NCBI GenBank assembly: GCA_038502055.1
Contig: JAXRKN010000045.1
Span: 704,501-768,500 of the forward strand
Source: Tanytarsus gracilentus
Lineage: Eukaryota; Arthropoda; Insecta; Diptera; Chironomidae
Direction of reading: 5' to 3'
DNA: 64,000 bases
Shown: one piece after another, positions 10,837-23,375 of the stretch
Position numbering within the stretch: position 1 is the stretch's first letter
Layout: every line of letters starts with the position of its first letter
Notes under the pieces: generated by a model
Database searches by the model: none
What the model was told of the DNA's origin: nothing
Seen by the model: only the letters and a program-made list of their open reading frames with translations
Program-made: the position numbers and the translations under genes

Positions 10837-11187
10837 AAAAGAAATTCCACCACAGATTTGAGGGGAAATTTAACGAGGAGAAATAAAAAACACGCTGAGA
10901 GAAAATGCCGGAATTTTCAATAAAGGAAAAATTTATCGACTACTGAGAGTGTGCAAAAATGAAATGAATCGATAAAAGTTTTAAATTTTGTGATTCGTAT
11001 GGTCAAATTTGATGGAATAATTGATAAAACTGTAGAATTAAGGTTTAGTTTTTATATGTATTAGTAAATTACCGTGCATATACAATAGCGGTTTTACAGA
11101 ACTTTTCCCCTTACAGTGTTCACTCTAAAAAAATATAAAAAGCCTGTAATTTTAATCAAAACAAAAACATAAAATAATTTTAATAAA

Positions 11188-12510
11188 ATGATTGAAATTC
11201 CTTTAATTTCACAAGATATCCGTCCAGATGAAGTGACTATACGTGCTCTAAAAACTTTCGAGTATCTCGAGAAGTCAGTAGACCAAATATTTGATAGAAT
11301 CGATGCGAGAATCACGAAAAATATGACAAGAATTGATAATATAAATGCACGACTTGAAAAGGCAAATGAAAAGATTGATAAGCTAAAGAAAAGTAAGAAG
11401 GCGATAAGAATGTATTCATCAGCACGATATCCAATCGAAAGTCTACCTAAAATTGAACCTACTTTCGATAGAAATTTCACGCTCGGTGAAATTAATTTTA
11501 ACTACAAACTGGATCTTCCACTTTATGAGAATACGGAGAATACGGAACCCAAGCAGTTTGGCGATAAACTAGCATTTTTTCATCTCAAGCGATCACGAAA
11601 GCCAATTCCTCATAAGCCAAATGTAGTTTTTAATACGTCATCAGTCAATTCGCTCATCACTTTTGTTAACAATGAAAATCTCTACCTAAAAGATCTCACA
11701 AAGGCTCGAGAGAAGGAGGTTCTTGTTGAGCAGGTAGTCGATGAAGCGAATGATTTTAGTAAATTTTCAACGATGATGAGAAATAAACAGCAAGATAATC
11801 TTCACTATTTTCCAACTTTCCATCAAGCACCCGAGTTTGAATTTCCGCTGGATCTTCCCGATCTAGATGGAATTGCTGGTGATATTTCCTTCTCAGTGCC
11901 CGATTCCGAACTTATTGCTACTCCCACATTATGGTCAATGAACATTGTTAATGAGTTGCCGAATTTTAATGAACTTTTAGAAGCCGAAACGAAAAAATCT
12001 AAAGAGAATACTGTTGAAAATGAAAATGTGCCATTACCGCCTTCGGTTCCTCAAAACATTCCAATACTTCCTCTCAATATTCCACCACCTCCTCCAATTC
12101 CCAAAAATTTAACAATCCCTCCTCCGCCTCCGCCTGCGATCCCAATTGAAATCAAAAATGTGGCAACACCGACTTCAGTCGATGACTCTAGATCATCCCT
12201 AATGAAGGCAATAAGAGATGCTGGAGGAAAGGCTAAACTAAAATCAATGCCAGCTGCTGCTGCTGATGAACCTGATTTTAGCAAGAAGAAACAACCGCAG
12301 CAGAGAGAACCAGCTAAAGATCTTATGAGTGACCTACACGAGAAGCTCATGTTGAGACGAAAAGGTATTGCAGGTTCAAAAGAGGCGAAAAAAGAAAAAT
12401 CTTCAATTATGAGCAAAGTGAGCTCACTAATTCCGCCACCGCCGAAAAAAACTGAGAGCGACAGCGACTCCTCGAGCAACATCAATGATGATGAAGAAGA
12501 TTGGAACTGA
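11188..12510 (+). CDS. WASHC1: WASH complex subunit 1 (WASP-family Arp2/3 activator on endosomes)
   Basis: A single 440-residue exon. The N-terminal 80 residues carry the WASH homology region (ISQDIRPDEVTIRALKTFEY, then a predicted coiled coil INARLEKANEKIDKLKK). The middle is low in motifs. A proline-rich segment (about 285-325, with PPPPPP runs) precedes the VCA end: a WH2 actin-binding motif SSLMKAIRDAGGKAKLK, a central helix DLMSDLHEKLMLRRKGI and an acidic tail NDDEEDWN with the terminal Trp that contacts Arp2/3. WASH nucleates branched actin on endosomes for retromer-linked sorting. The start has a good aaaATG context. The gene shares a roughly 350-bp upstream gap with tubulin copy 2 and converges on SDHC. 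The usual Drosophila name is washout. Confidence 0.95.
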   Translation: MIEIPLISQDIRPDEVTIRALKTFEYLEKSVDQIFDRIDARITKNMTRIDNINARLEKANEKIDKLKKSKKAIRMYSSARYPIESLPKIEPTFDRNFTLGEINFNYKLDLPLYENTENTEPKQFGDKLAFFHLKRSRKPIPHKPNVVFNTSSVNSLITFVNNENLYLKDLTKAREKEVLVEQVVDEANDFSKFSTMMRNKQQDNLHYFPTFHQAPEFEFPLDLPDLDGIAGDISFSVPDSELIATPTLWSMNIVNELPNFNELLEAETKKSKENTVENENVPLPPSVPQNIPILPLNIPPPPPIPKNLTIPPPPPPAIPIEIKNVATPTSVDDSRSSLMKAIRDAGGKAKLKSMPAAAADEPDFSKKKQPQQREPAKDLMSDLHEKLMLRRKGIAGSKEAKKEKSSIMSKVSSLIPPPPKKTESDSDSSSNINDDEEDWN

Positions 12511-12537
12511 GATATATTTTGTTTTTAAATTGATCGC

Positions 12538-12558
12538 AATAAATTATATATTTTTATT
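12538..12558. terminator. Facing polyadenylation signals of WASHC1 (+) and SDHC (-)
   Basis: AATAAA on the plus strand at 12538-12543 serves the WASH gene. AATAAA on the minus strand at 12558-12553 serves SDHC. They are only 10 bases apart, so the two 3' untranslated regions must overlap. Confidence 0.65.
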
Positions 12559-12621
12559 ATATGTGACAAATGAAGCTTTAATTTTGTTCTAACTCGATGA
12601 CATGCTTGACAATACTTTAAT

Positions 12622-13266
12622 TTACATGAACGTGAGTGCAACAGCAAGAACGCTGCTAATTGCGAGCAAAGCATATCCGGTAGTATAGACTTCTTTGACA
12701 CTCAAGAACTTTCCCATATCCCAGAACAAATGACGAACGCCATTGCATGCGTGAAAGGCGAAAGGGAAAGCGAGAGCAAATTTCAAGGTGGTCAAGCTTA
12801 ATGCACCTAATTGCATGGCTTCAAGTGTAGTTATAATTGTATTGGCACCATCGGGACATCCGAGAGCAGCAAATCCGAAGATTGCAGCGTATCCAGCTAA
12901 TGCGCATCCAGTTCCTCGATGAGTAATTGAGAGCATACTAGTCAATTGAGGCTTGTATATGGTGAGATGTGGTGATTGTGGACGATTGAGACGAGCATTT
13001 TTAGCATCAAAAGTTTCGTCTATTGGAGTAGCGGCTGGAACTACCTTCACAGAAACGCTTCGAATTGCACTCAAGTGTGCCTTATACAATGCTGGATTTA
13101 AGATAAGCGAACGATTGCAGAAAGTTCTAAAATCAAATATTTGTTTACGATTAATTGCTTTTCAGTTACATAATTTTATTGTTTTAAAATAATTAACATC
13201 CTGTTGAGGATCTTCTTAATGTTATAAGACCTTCTAAATAACTTGCCTTGTTAAGCTCATTGCCAT
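12622..13266 (-). CDS. SDHC: Succinate dehydrogenase cytochrome b560 subunit (complex II membrane anchor)
   Basis: Exon 1 (13266-13247) encodes the start of a mitochondrial presequence; exon 2 (13126-12622) carries the rest, 174 residues in total. The mature part has the SDHC signature RPQSPHLTIYKPQLTSMLSI followed by HRGTG, the quinone-site Ser/Arg neighbourhood, and a haem-ligand histidine region in AFPFAFHACNGVRHLFWD. It has three membrane helices. With SDHD it anchors succinate dehydrogenase in the inner mitochondrial membrane and passes electrons to ubiquinone. The intron is 120 bp with a GC 5' splice site (AAG|GCAAGT) and a TTTTAG acceptor. Only this donor keeps the frame; the nearby GTTATT would lead to a stop. 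The presequence is rich in Arg, Ser and Leu, as expected. Confidence 0.95.
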
Positions 13267-13493
13267 TTCGATTGAATTACTTTTTTTTACCGTGCGAAAA
13301 ATAAGAAAATAAAGTTTTTCAACACTCTCGAAAATTTTCCACTTCAGCACTACCTCAAAGTTTAAATATTTAAAATTTTACGTTACAAAAAAGCAATCGT
13401 TGATTTCAACACAAACATAAATTTTCGCAAAAAAAGTTTAAAGGCTAAAATTAATTAAAAAATCGTGAAAAATCTCGAGAAAATTACTCAAAC
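13267..13493. promoter_or_regulatory. Shared divergent promoter region of SDHC and the coiled-coil gene
   Basis: Only 227 bases separate the two start codons, so both 5' leaders and promoters must fit here. No TATA box is obvious for either gene. Confidence 0.5.
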
Positions 13494-14434
13494 ATGGATA
13501 ATTACAAGCTAAAGATCATTAGTGTCGAGGATGTTGAGGTAATTTCAGTAAATTTGCAAAATTATGAGCATTTTAAAAAACAACGTGTTTTCCAGGAAGA
13601 AAAAGATAGTTTATTTACATTGACGGACACTTACGATTATTTAGTTACATCGCTAGCGGGAGAATTTGCTGATCCTGAAGAAAATTTGTTGCACTTTGAA
13701 CACGATAAATTAATTTACGAAACGACTGATTTAAATGCTGGAATTACGAATGTCCGTTGGGAAGTCAAGGAATTTGATAAATCTACAAACTACAAAAAGT
13801 TCGAACAGCTCAAGTCCAACGTTGATTTTTTCTGCGAGTAAGTAGAATCTTAAGTTGTGACATAAATTTATACCCCTCTTTAAATAGTCAAGATTGTACA
13901 GCACTACGTTTCAAGGAGCTAAATGAGAAAATCCAGAACTCGTTAAAAAATTATCTTGATGAAAATTTTGAAAATCTGAACACGACTTTTGAGAAACGTG
14001 GACAAGATTTCAAAACTCAATTGCAATCGCTCAAGGCAGAAGTTGATGCTGTAAAGCAAGACATTGAAGAAATTAATGCTAATCAAACTGACAATGAGCT
14101 TGAACCCGTTTTGAATGAAAAGAAGTAAGCATTTTTTGAACAATTTTAACAAAGTCATTTGTTAAGTGTATTTTATTTATTTTTGCAAAGGAATATCGCA
14201 TCAACCATTGAACCAATCGACAGTAAGGAGATCAAAGAACTCGGAACTTTATTATATGTAACTCGTACTGGAATGAAACGCTCCCTTCAAAAAAATGAAA
14301 CAGAAAGAATGTTGGTAACACAAGAAAATGCAAGTCCTAAGCCGTTCTTCTCGCAAGTCTACGCTGACCCAAAAAAAATTCGTTATGCCGCGAGCTTCGC
14401 TTCTCAGAAAGATGCTAATTTACCTCGAATGTAA
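13494..14434 (+). CDS. Unrecognised protein with N-terminal globular region and coiled coil (possibly XRCC4-superfamily-like)
   Basis: Three exons, 13494-13837, 13888-14124 and 14191-14434, join in frame through two short GT-AG introns (50 and 66 bp). They give 274 residues. Residues 1-115 look like a beta-rich head. Residues about 120-195 form a predicted coiled coil (for example LNEKIQNSLKNYLDENFENL and LKAEVDAVKQDIEEINA). The C-terminal 80 residues are basic and look disordered, ending in FASQKDANLPRM. A small head followed by a long helix and a disordered tail is the shape of XRCC4/XLF or SAS-6 type proteins, and the head-to-helix region vaguely resembles XRCC4, but I cannot confirm homology. 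The gene structure is solid; the function is unknown. Confidence 0.85.
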
Positions 14435-14874
14435 ATGCTTGTTTATGCTTTTCTCGGGTATGTATTGCAAGTTTCAATGAATTCAATAAAATCAAGCATA
14501 TGATCTGTGCGAGAGAAGTAAACAAGAATCGCACGTGCTGTTGAAAATGAGAATGACTTTAAAATCGAAAATATCTCTCAGAACGGAAAATTTTCTCATT
14601 TTTTGAGCTTTGCTCGCGTTTGCGCATTAAAATCTCTACCGATTGAATGTGATTTTAATCGAGATATTGCCAGTCTAGCGCGAAAGCTATTCATGTTTAG
14701 ATCGTTTTTAAAAGTGCTCTCCACAAGATCCCCCAAAAATCAGTTGATTGCAAGAGTAAAAAAATAATTAATTCGACACTCAAAATTCATCTCAATGGTG
14801 ATGGCATGTGAAGTGAATTTTAATTAACTTTATTATCACACTCAAATTCTGATATGTGCTGCATAAATTAAAAT
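14435..14874. other. Spacer; no gene seen
   Basis: AT-rich DNA between the coiled-coil gene and a candidate first exon of the cyclase. No coding frame, RNA gene or clear repeat is visible. Confidence 0.45.
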
Positions 14875-15004
14875 ATGAATTCAGCGTCATCACCTTTCCT
14901 AATGAAAAATAGCAAGCAGACATTGGTGTTTAACTTTAACAATGCGGTCATATCCGAACATGGTGATGATGATGATGATGACGAATCGTCGGATGTACTA
15001 ATTG
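14875..15004 (+). CDS. Candidate alternative first coding exon of the adenylyl cyclase gene
   Basis: An ATG-initiated frame of 43 codons plus one base ends at ATTG|GTAAAA, a usable 5' splice site. The peptide contains a run of six Asp followed by ESSDVLI. The exon ends in phase 1, exactly what is needed to join the cyclase exon at 29921 (G|AA AAT TCA). The other candidate first exon (23376-23487) has the same phase and also ends with an acidic patch followed by a hydrophobic stretch. The intron would be 14.9 kb. Without transcripts this could also be a chance frame. Confidence 0.35.
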
Positions 15005-18000
15005 GTAAAAATCCTATGCACAGCACACTGATGCTGCCGTTGATTTTATTTACGTCAATTAATTAACAAACGTGAAAATTAACATCGGCAATGAAAGAAT
15101 TTATTTCGGAACAATAAATTTCGTACTAAAATTGATTGCAAGCTCATGGTTTTGGTACATTTAAAAAATTCCAAAAGAATTATCGGAGCTGCAGAATAAA
15201 TGAGAGCGAAAACGAAAAAAATCTCAATTGAGTTTTAATTTGTCATTGAACGTGTTGTATTCGTCATTGCCATAGACAATTCTATGTCGTTTCATTCAAT
15301 ACAATAAGTTTCATCTCAGCAACCAATTTTTTTCCCAATTACTCAATCGTAGTAATCATTTGTTTTCTATCGCCAACAACACAGTATAGTGTTCCACCCC
15401 TCGAAACATAGTATAGTGTTGTCAACGATTGCAAAAAAGCTTTTCTTTACATGAAAGAGGGAGTGAACATAAAACTTATATATCACAGTGTTTGGAAAGA
15501 AGAAAAGGGAGAGGAAAAAGTTTACATGGCATGTTTATCATTTTATGAATGAATTAAACCCATCATCATCCACCCTCTTTGTCTCCTCGCTGAGTCTCAT
15601 CACAAAGCAGGTGTATTTTTTTAGCTCTGTAAAAAGCACGTTAATATATACTGAAACGCTGGGATGAGCGCAAAGGGCCAGTAGAAATTGATAGTGACTG
15701 AAAATCAAAACTTAATTTAATCCTAAACTCTAAGTTAAATGCTTTAAAAAAAGTTTACCGGTATCAACAAGTCCATACAAAAAACTAGTCATGGGTGCTT
15801 CAAATAATTTTCCTCTTACGCATGAAACATCACCCGATAAAAAAACTTCTGTGGGAAAATCATGTCTCAAACAAACACACATAAAATAATAATACTGCTT
15901 ATTTTTTTGATTTTCCCTGAAGGCAGTGCCAAACTCTAAACCATTCTCTCGTTCATACAAAATTTTTATATTCGAGTTTCGATGTTGTATGATTGAGAAT
16001 AAACAAGAGTTCATAGTTTATTCAACATCCTTGTACTTGTTTAATGATGATATCGTGATTTTCGATAGCACATTTCTCGGAGTTGTCGAAATAAGTTTAA
16101 TTTTGTCAACAGTGAGTGCGTGCATGTGTTCAAGATAAAGGTTTTTTCTGGGTACGCATAAATTTGCATGATAAAAGTCACTGACGGTATTAATAATGTA
16201 ATAATATGAATGATTGGTTTGACAGAGTGATTTGAGCATTAAACAGTTTTTGGATTTTTTTTTCATGCAAAAATTCTTTTTGGAATATTGTCCGCATTTC
16301 AACATAAAAACGACGAAAATTTTTTCATCAAAGCTTGTTGTAGCTTTCGCGTTTTAATAAAATTCAGTTACCGACTATTGACTTTGTCGAGTATATTCGA
16401 AAATTTTATGAAAGGCTTCACATATAAGATCGTTAAGTCCAGAGTGTTTAAATTCCAACCTTTAGTTGCACAGCTCAAGGAGTTAACGACCACTCAGCAA
16501 AATTTCTCATTAATAACTTTGAAATAAATTGCTCAAACTGGTCAGAAACTTTATCTTCTCGAGTCTTTCGTAGTCCACTCGACGAGTATAATGTTTTATA
16601 AACAATTTACACATGCACCTTCTTAACCCACCTCATCTTATATTCTCACATGTCTGTAAAGGTGCTCGAAAAAAATCATGACCTGACAATATTGACAGGG
16701 CTTCAAGATAGTTAGAAGGAAAAAATCAGTTTGATACATGAGTGAGTGAGTGTAAACAGTCAAGTTTATTGTTGATGACACCTCCTTGACCTGGATATAT
16801 TTAGCAGAACTACATAGTAACTTTTAAAAAAGTTTTTGTTGTTAAAGCAACGTATATTTCTATCTTAGCTCTGCGGACGTTCCATTTCTAATCCAATTAT
16901 AGTGAGAGTAACTAGCTGTGGAAAATTTTCACTCCTAAAGTGACGCACCTGTAGTTGAAAATAATAACTTTATTGCACGATATTTCGTCATATTTTTTTT
17001 TGTTTCTCATGTGAGTATACGGCTCATCACTTTGCGGCTGGGCTCTATTGATTTTTTTCCCTTTCACTTTTTTTTTATTATTTCGAGAAATTCTGTTGTT
17101 GCTACAATGTACCTTTTTGATGTTGCTTTATGATAATACGCAGAGAAAGAGGAAAAAAGTCCGAGCACTTCGTTATATCATTTAAGTGAGTTCTTGTATA
17201 AATGAGTGAATGAATGGATGATGGAAAAAGGAGAGGAAATTAAAGCTTTTTTACTCGTTGTAAAAGAGAAAATGAACAAAATCATTAAAACTTTTTTCTT
17301 TTGTCAGAAAAAAATTCTGTTTTTGTAATTGTTTTCAATGAAACGAAGGCATATTTTTGACTCCTTTGTCTTTTAATAGAGAGGTTTTTTTTTGAGTAAT
17401 TGAGACCCCTCACAATTTATTTTTGTTAATTTTGGTAAAATAGAAATTTAATGAACTTCGTTGTTACAAAAGCTTTGAAAATATTTGCCAGTCTTTTAAA
17501 TTTTCCTCGTCTAAAATTTACCCTTTGTCGAATATTGATATTATTTTTTTAACCTCCTACTTTCGTGAGCAACAGTTTGAATGTCATGAAAACAAGCTTT
17601 AATGACTCGACTAGAAAATCCCGAAGTAAACATAGCGCTATAGGCATTTTAACCACTAAAGCTCCTCTTCCTAAGTAAACAACTTCCTAAACTCAATGAG
17701 AGTAAGGAAGGAATGAATGGCAAGCCCCTAAAGAAGCTAACAAGAAATCTCTCGGCAAATATTTATGAGACAAATACGGACTTCCGTTCGACTTCTTAAG
17801 ATTGAGAGTTGAGTTATGTGCTTGGGAATTTCACTTTTCCCTTTACACGTCATAATCCCTTCCTGCTTCTCTTAAGCACTTCTTCTTCGCATCAAAAACA
17901 ACAAAAAAGTAAAATTTTTTCATAACAACTCGGAAGGCGATGATCAGTTCGAGGAATTTAACAAGTTAGAGTTTCAAGGCGAGGATGGGAGAAATTCTTA

Positions 18001-20872
18001 AAGAGAAATCCGCGACCTTTAAATTGTAGCAAAGAGGAATTCAAATATGTACAATTAATCAATGGATTTAAGTTAAATTAAAAATTATATTTGTTAAATC
18101 TACTCTGAAATTGTCCAGTTAAGTTTTCACTTTAAAATCTTTTCTTATTATTTTATCTAATGAATGACCAAGAGTTAGGGGTTATAAATGAAGGAAAAGG
18201 TCGTCAATAACGACAATCGAAATAATTTTTCCTGTTGAAATATGACAAATGTTTCACTTGAGCGATGAAACCAAATTTCCTCACTTTTTCACTCATGTCA
18301 CTCACTCAATAAATAGCGGCACTTAATAATAAGACATAAGCAAGGACAAATATTAGTAATATATATGATGTAAGCTTATGCTTTACTTTGCAAACATCTG
18401 TGCTTACATCATTATCTTTTTCTTCATCGTCATCATGGTCATAAGCATAAGAGTGCTTTTGGAAAAAGGAGGCTTTTATCCTTGTCATTGTGTATGTGTT
18501 GTGTATTTATTTTTGTGATTTAAAATTGTAAAAGAGGGTTTCAAAAAGTTAAAAACTTAAAAGAGAGGATTTTAATATTTTGATGTCACTCTGATATTTT
18601 TTATTTTTACCATACTATATTACGAGAGAAATTTTTCACACCCTCAAGCACTCGCTTTGTATTCACTCGTTAATCATAAGATGCATTCAAGCATTATTAT
18701 TCGTCGTGACTTGACTTGTGTGAATTTTCTCCAATTTATTTCTGCAAAAGAGGAAAATCTCGCAATCAATCAAGGATGTCATTTTATGTACTCATTCTAT
18801 CAATCACAACTCTCTTATAAATTAAGAATAAATTACAAATATCCACGAACAAATGATACAAATTTGAAATTTCCATATTGACTTTGAATCTCTCTAGTAC
18901 ACACGCGAAGTTATTATCTAGGCATTTTTGTCGAGGAAGGTAAATTTGCGAGGAGATTTGAGGGATTTGAAAAATAGAAATTGTACGATTTTGCCCATAG
19001 AGCAAACAGAGTTTTAATCAAATTTTTAATTTTTCCATTCAACATTAATTTTTTTAACAGATTTTTTCTTGGAAAATCTTATACCTAATACAACAATTAT
19101 TTTTCTTAGTAGGTTAGATGAAAAATATCTATTGACAGACAATTTTTCTATTGTTAGACTGGCTCAAATCCCTCAGCACAGAAATTTTCCTTTAGACTCG
19201 CTTCTAATTAAACACTGACATTATGTTTCGAGAAAGAAAAGAATGAGACAGTAACAATCGCTTATGATCAGGAAACACAAATAAAACAAAATTGTCTCAT
19301 TTTCATCCAATAGAAGAAAGAAAAGTTTCTTGTGTCATTAAATGTGCGAGTTTTTTTTTCGGTAGATAAATGAAAAAAGTTTTGTGTTTTTCGTTTTCGA
19401 TTAAGTCAACACAATCAGAAGCCAAAAACTTTTCCACTTGCACAATAATGTTGTTCTGTAATTAAAAGGAGATTATCTATATGTCTATATGTAGAACTGT
19501 TGAATATTGCTGCTAATTTGACAATTTTTGTTTACATTGGATGAAAGCCATAGCACCGCCACTCCATTTACCTCCACTCGATTAAATTTTGAGTAAGAAA
19601 ATCAATTTTGATTTAAAATTATGCAGCGAAGAAAATATTATTAAAATTTTATTAATTATAATTATCTTTTTTTCTGGTGGTTGCCTGTGACGAGGGTAAT
19701 TTATTTTTATTCCGTGAGTCTAAAATTTGTGACTACTAAAATCTATAATAATTAGCATTTAAATTGGCTACCTAATCAAAATTTACTCTCAAGAAATTAA
19801 ATTCAGAAAAAACTAATATATATATATACATTATAACTAACTGTTGAAAGCTTTTTTAAAAACTTGTTCAAAGGCTTTATTTCTCATTAAAGTCAGTTAT
19901 AACTTTTTGTCTCGCACGCCACGGGCCTGTCTCGTTTAATCTTCAACCGCGCATTATGATGGAAATAATTCAATTTCAACAAGAAACTTTTTTGATGGTC
20001 GTTGCCATGGTACTAATACTAATTTAGCGTAATGAAAATTTTAACTGATGAGGTGGAAAAGCTCCGTAATTTAATTTTGACGCATACGAAAATAATTGTG
20101 GCGGTAAAGAGACACTGAAAAAAGGTTAATTTTTGCTTATTTTGATATTCAATCAAGCTGTTGTTGTTGAGTGCACGTTTTAAGGTCACAAAGAAGGAGA
20201 GAGAAATTTAATTACGGGTAATAAAAGTTTCACGCGACAAATTAATGAATTCAACGTCCACAATAATTTTCTTACTGATCAATATTCAGTATCATGCAAC
20301 ATATCAATAAGAGTGCAGAAACGAATGAAATAGAAATGACAGCAATTGAATAAATAATGGATAAGCAACACATCCTCATCGTTATAAATGAGTAGTAATA
20401 AAATTTCATCAAAATGAATTTATTGCGAGATATTTTCCAGATGATACTTCGAACATAAAAATCGAATTGTAATGTCTATAATCGGAATATTTTTTTCTCT
20501 TTTTTCTGCATTTTTACTGAAAAAAAAGAAAATCAATGTCGATTAACTGCTAATAGGATAACTTTGGACTATTCCTTCATTTTATTCAAGAAAATGATTT
20601 TCGGTAACGACCATTCATCGAAAATGGATTCGAAAAACACATGCTCCAATTCATAAAATAAAAAGACATATACACATACACAATCATGCCACAAGCGGCT
20701 CATAAAATAATTATTATCTCGCATTTTACGATCAGTTTGTGCTCTCATCTTAAACTTAAATGAATTCTGAAAATAATAAAAATTGAAATTCGAAAAAATG
20801 AAGAAATTTTTTGCTTTAATAAAATTTAAGGGTAAGTCAATAAACACTTTTGGTTTTATAAGATTGTTAAGT
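15005..20872. other. Long stretch without recognisable genes (possible intron)
   Basis: AT-rich DNA. Small frames of 60-95 codons on either strand show no conserved motif and no consistent coding character, so I treat them as chance. If the exon at 14875 is real, all of this is intron. Confidence 0.45.
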
Positions 20873-21463
20873 GGTTGTAATTCGAAATTTCTACTACGAG
20901 AAATACTTATTTGATCTGTTACATTAAGACATTACAAAGTGAAACAAAGATTTTAAATAAACTTAGATTTTATAAAAAAAAACTAAAAATGGCTCAATGC
21001 TACAATATATTGTCAAAATTATATATTAATTAATGTCAATGAGAACTACATGCCGAATTTCAATTTGTGTAAGTAAAAATAAGCTTTTAAACGCGATTAT
21101 TGTTGAAGCTTAAACATTTCATTTAAAGCCTTTTAAGGAATTTTGAATAGTTGGGGTTGTTAGGATAGGTTGTAATTCGAAATTTCTACTACGAGAAATA
21201 CTTATTTGATCTGTTACATTAAGACATTACAAAGTGAAACAAAGATTTTAAATAAACTTAGATTTTATAAAAAAAAAACTAAAAATGGCTCAATGCTACA
21301 ATATATTGTCAAAATTATATATTAATTAATGTCAATGAGAACTACATGCCGAATTTCAATTTGTGTAAGTAAAAATAAGCTTTTAAACGCGATTATTGTT
21401 GAAGCTTAAACATTTCATTTAAAGCCTTTTAAGGAATTTTGAATAGTTGGGGTTGTTAGGATA
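20873..21463. repeat. Two near-identical tandem copies of a 295-bp segment
   Basis: The segment starting ggttgtaattcgaaatttc at 20873 recurs at 21168. The copies seem to differ only by the length of one A run. No coding frame lies within. This is either a very recent tandem duplication or an assembly artefact. Confidence 0.9.
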
Positions 21464-23375
21464 GCTTAAAGATTATTTTCTCGAATCTCATGACTTTGTT
21501 GAAGAAACAGCAACAAGAGTTTGAATATTAAATTAACTTTAAACGTGGTTGTTCAATTAAAACTTCTTTAATTGTGCTTATTTAAACGAGATCTCGCGAG
21601 ATGATAATTTTTTGACTTTTTAAGATAATTTATTAAAAGCACTTTCGAGAATAAATTAGCTTCGTATAATTTAATTAAAGAATTGACTAAACTTGGCTAA
21701 AATAAAATTAAAATTTTTAACATTGTGTTTAAATTTTGTTGCAAACGCTTTTAGCTTAAAATCCTTTGTGGAATCTTAAATTACTTTCGTATGATCTTTT
21801 TGAGATAAATGCTTCTAGATTTAATATCAATTAAAATGAAATAATTAAGTTGAAATTTAATATTATGTATGTGATGATATTCTCCCTGAAATTTATCATT
21901 GATACAAGCCAGAAAATTCTAATAATTTTTCTATTCTATAGAAGTGCTTGCAAATAGCTTTCATCAATGAATTTCCGATGAGAACATTAAATGAAATTTA
22001 AAAATATTTGTACAGGCGCAAAGTTCGATAACATTTATGGGTAACTTCTGGAGATCATCATAACGTTTCAATGAAAGCCAAAAAATTGTACGTGAGCAGT
22101 TTTGGTAAAATTGAGGGGTCATTAGAAGAAATTTAGTGCTTCTATGCACTAATTCACACGCATATGTCCACAAAAAATTGTTATGACTTCTCCGCCCCTA
22201 AAAAATACAGAAGTTATGTGTTTACTGATAAAATTTTCGACGGTTCCACAAAAACGTGACGCAATCTGAGAAGTTAATAAATTGCCACTTTGAGATTTTG
22301 TGAGAGAGAAAAAATCAATTGAGATATCTCAAGCCGTTAATTGACGCTGATTACGCTCTGATAATCAATCAAACGATTAAATGGGTAAAAATCGATACGA
22401 ATATCGCGTTGAAATTTATATTTACTTATGTGATTGATTGTAATGCCACATAATCAATTAATTGCTTGTAAATATTTCCTTTTAATTTTATTTCTCACTC
22501 TCGAAAAAATGGACATATTATCATGATCATTAAATTCTCATGAAGTACCGAAAAACGTTGGCCTTGTTTTCGTTGTGACAACCGTGATAACGAAAGCGAC
22601 AGTAAAGTCAATGTTTAGCATATGTTTGAATTAAGTTGAGTGGAGGGGAAAAGCTTTGAAAAAACTTTTTATAATTTTTAAGTTCTAAAAAACATTAAAG
22701 TTAATATTGAATCACTAGTTTAAAAATTAAAACTTGGACATGCTACATCAAACTTCCAAAAATATTTCGAAATATTCACTTGAAGCACCCCATTGAAACA
22801 AACAAATCATTAAATACAAAAACACTTCTCCAGAATGGTAAAAAGCTACTTCTACATGTGAGTGGGCTCAACATATACATGAGAGAAAATCATATTTTGT
22901 CATAATTATTTTTTTCCTCTTGAGAGGAAAAATTGCCACTGATATATATATATGCGAGTGTTTAGCATCGAAAAAGCAGAAAAAATATATTTTTCTCTCT
23001 TCGCGAAAAAAGTGTGGCAGTGTGTTTCTTATGAATCAGTTGCGGTCGAGCTCTCCAAGTGTCAAAACGGCACATGAGAAAGAGTCGCGAGAAAAAATTC
23101 TAATTTTTATTCTCGAATTTTTTTAAATATTGTGTGTTACGAAATATAAATAAACGCCATCACGCCAGTGTGATGAACTCAATGTATGAGGAGGAGGAAA
23201 AATACTATACAGTTCACATCACATTTGTGCTAAAAATAAAGAGAAGAAAATGAGATGAGAAAAGAATGACATTGAATATAAAATTGTGTAGTTAATAAAT
23301 TTGATAAAATTCTAATTTATTGTGAGAGAAAAAGTTTTACGTAATCGAAAAACAGAAAAAATTGATAGCGGCAAA
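21464..23375. other. Presumed 5' flank and leader of the adenylyl cyclase gene; no gene seen
   Basis: AT-rich DNA without credible coding frames. The promoter and 5' untranslated region serving the first exon at 23376 should lie in its last few hundred bases. A GC-richer patch near 23030-23100 is the only compositional change noted. Confidence 0.35.

Noticed and set aside
12051..12485. 144-residue minus-strand frame opposite WASHC1
   Set aside because: Glycine and serine runs are the mirror of the proline-rich VCA region on the coding strand.
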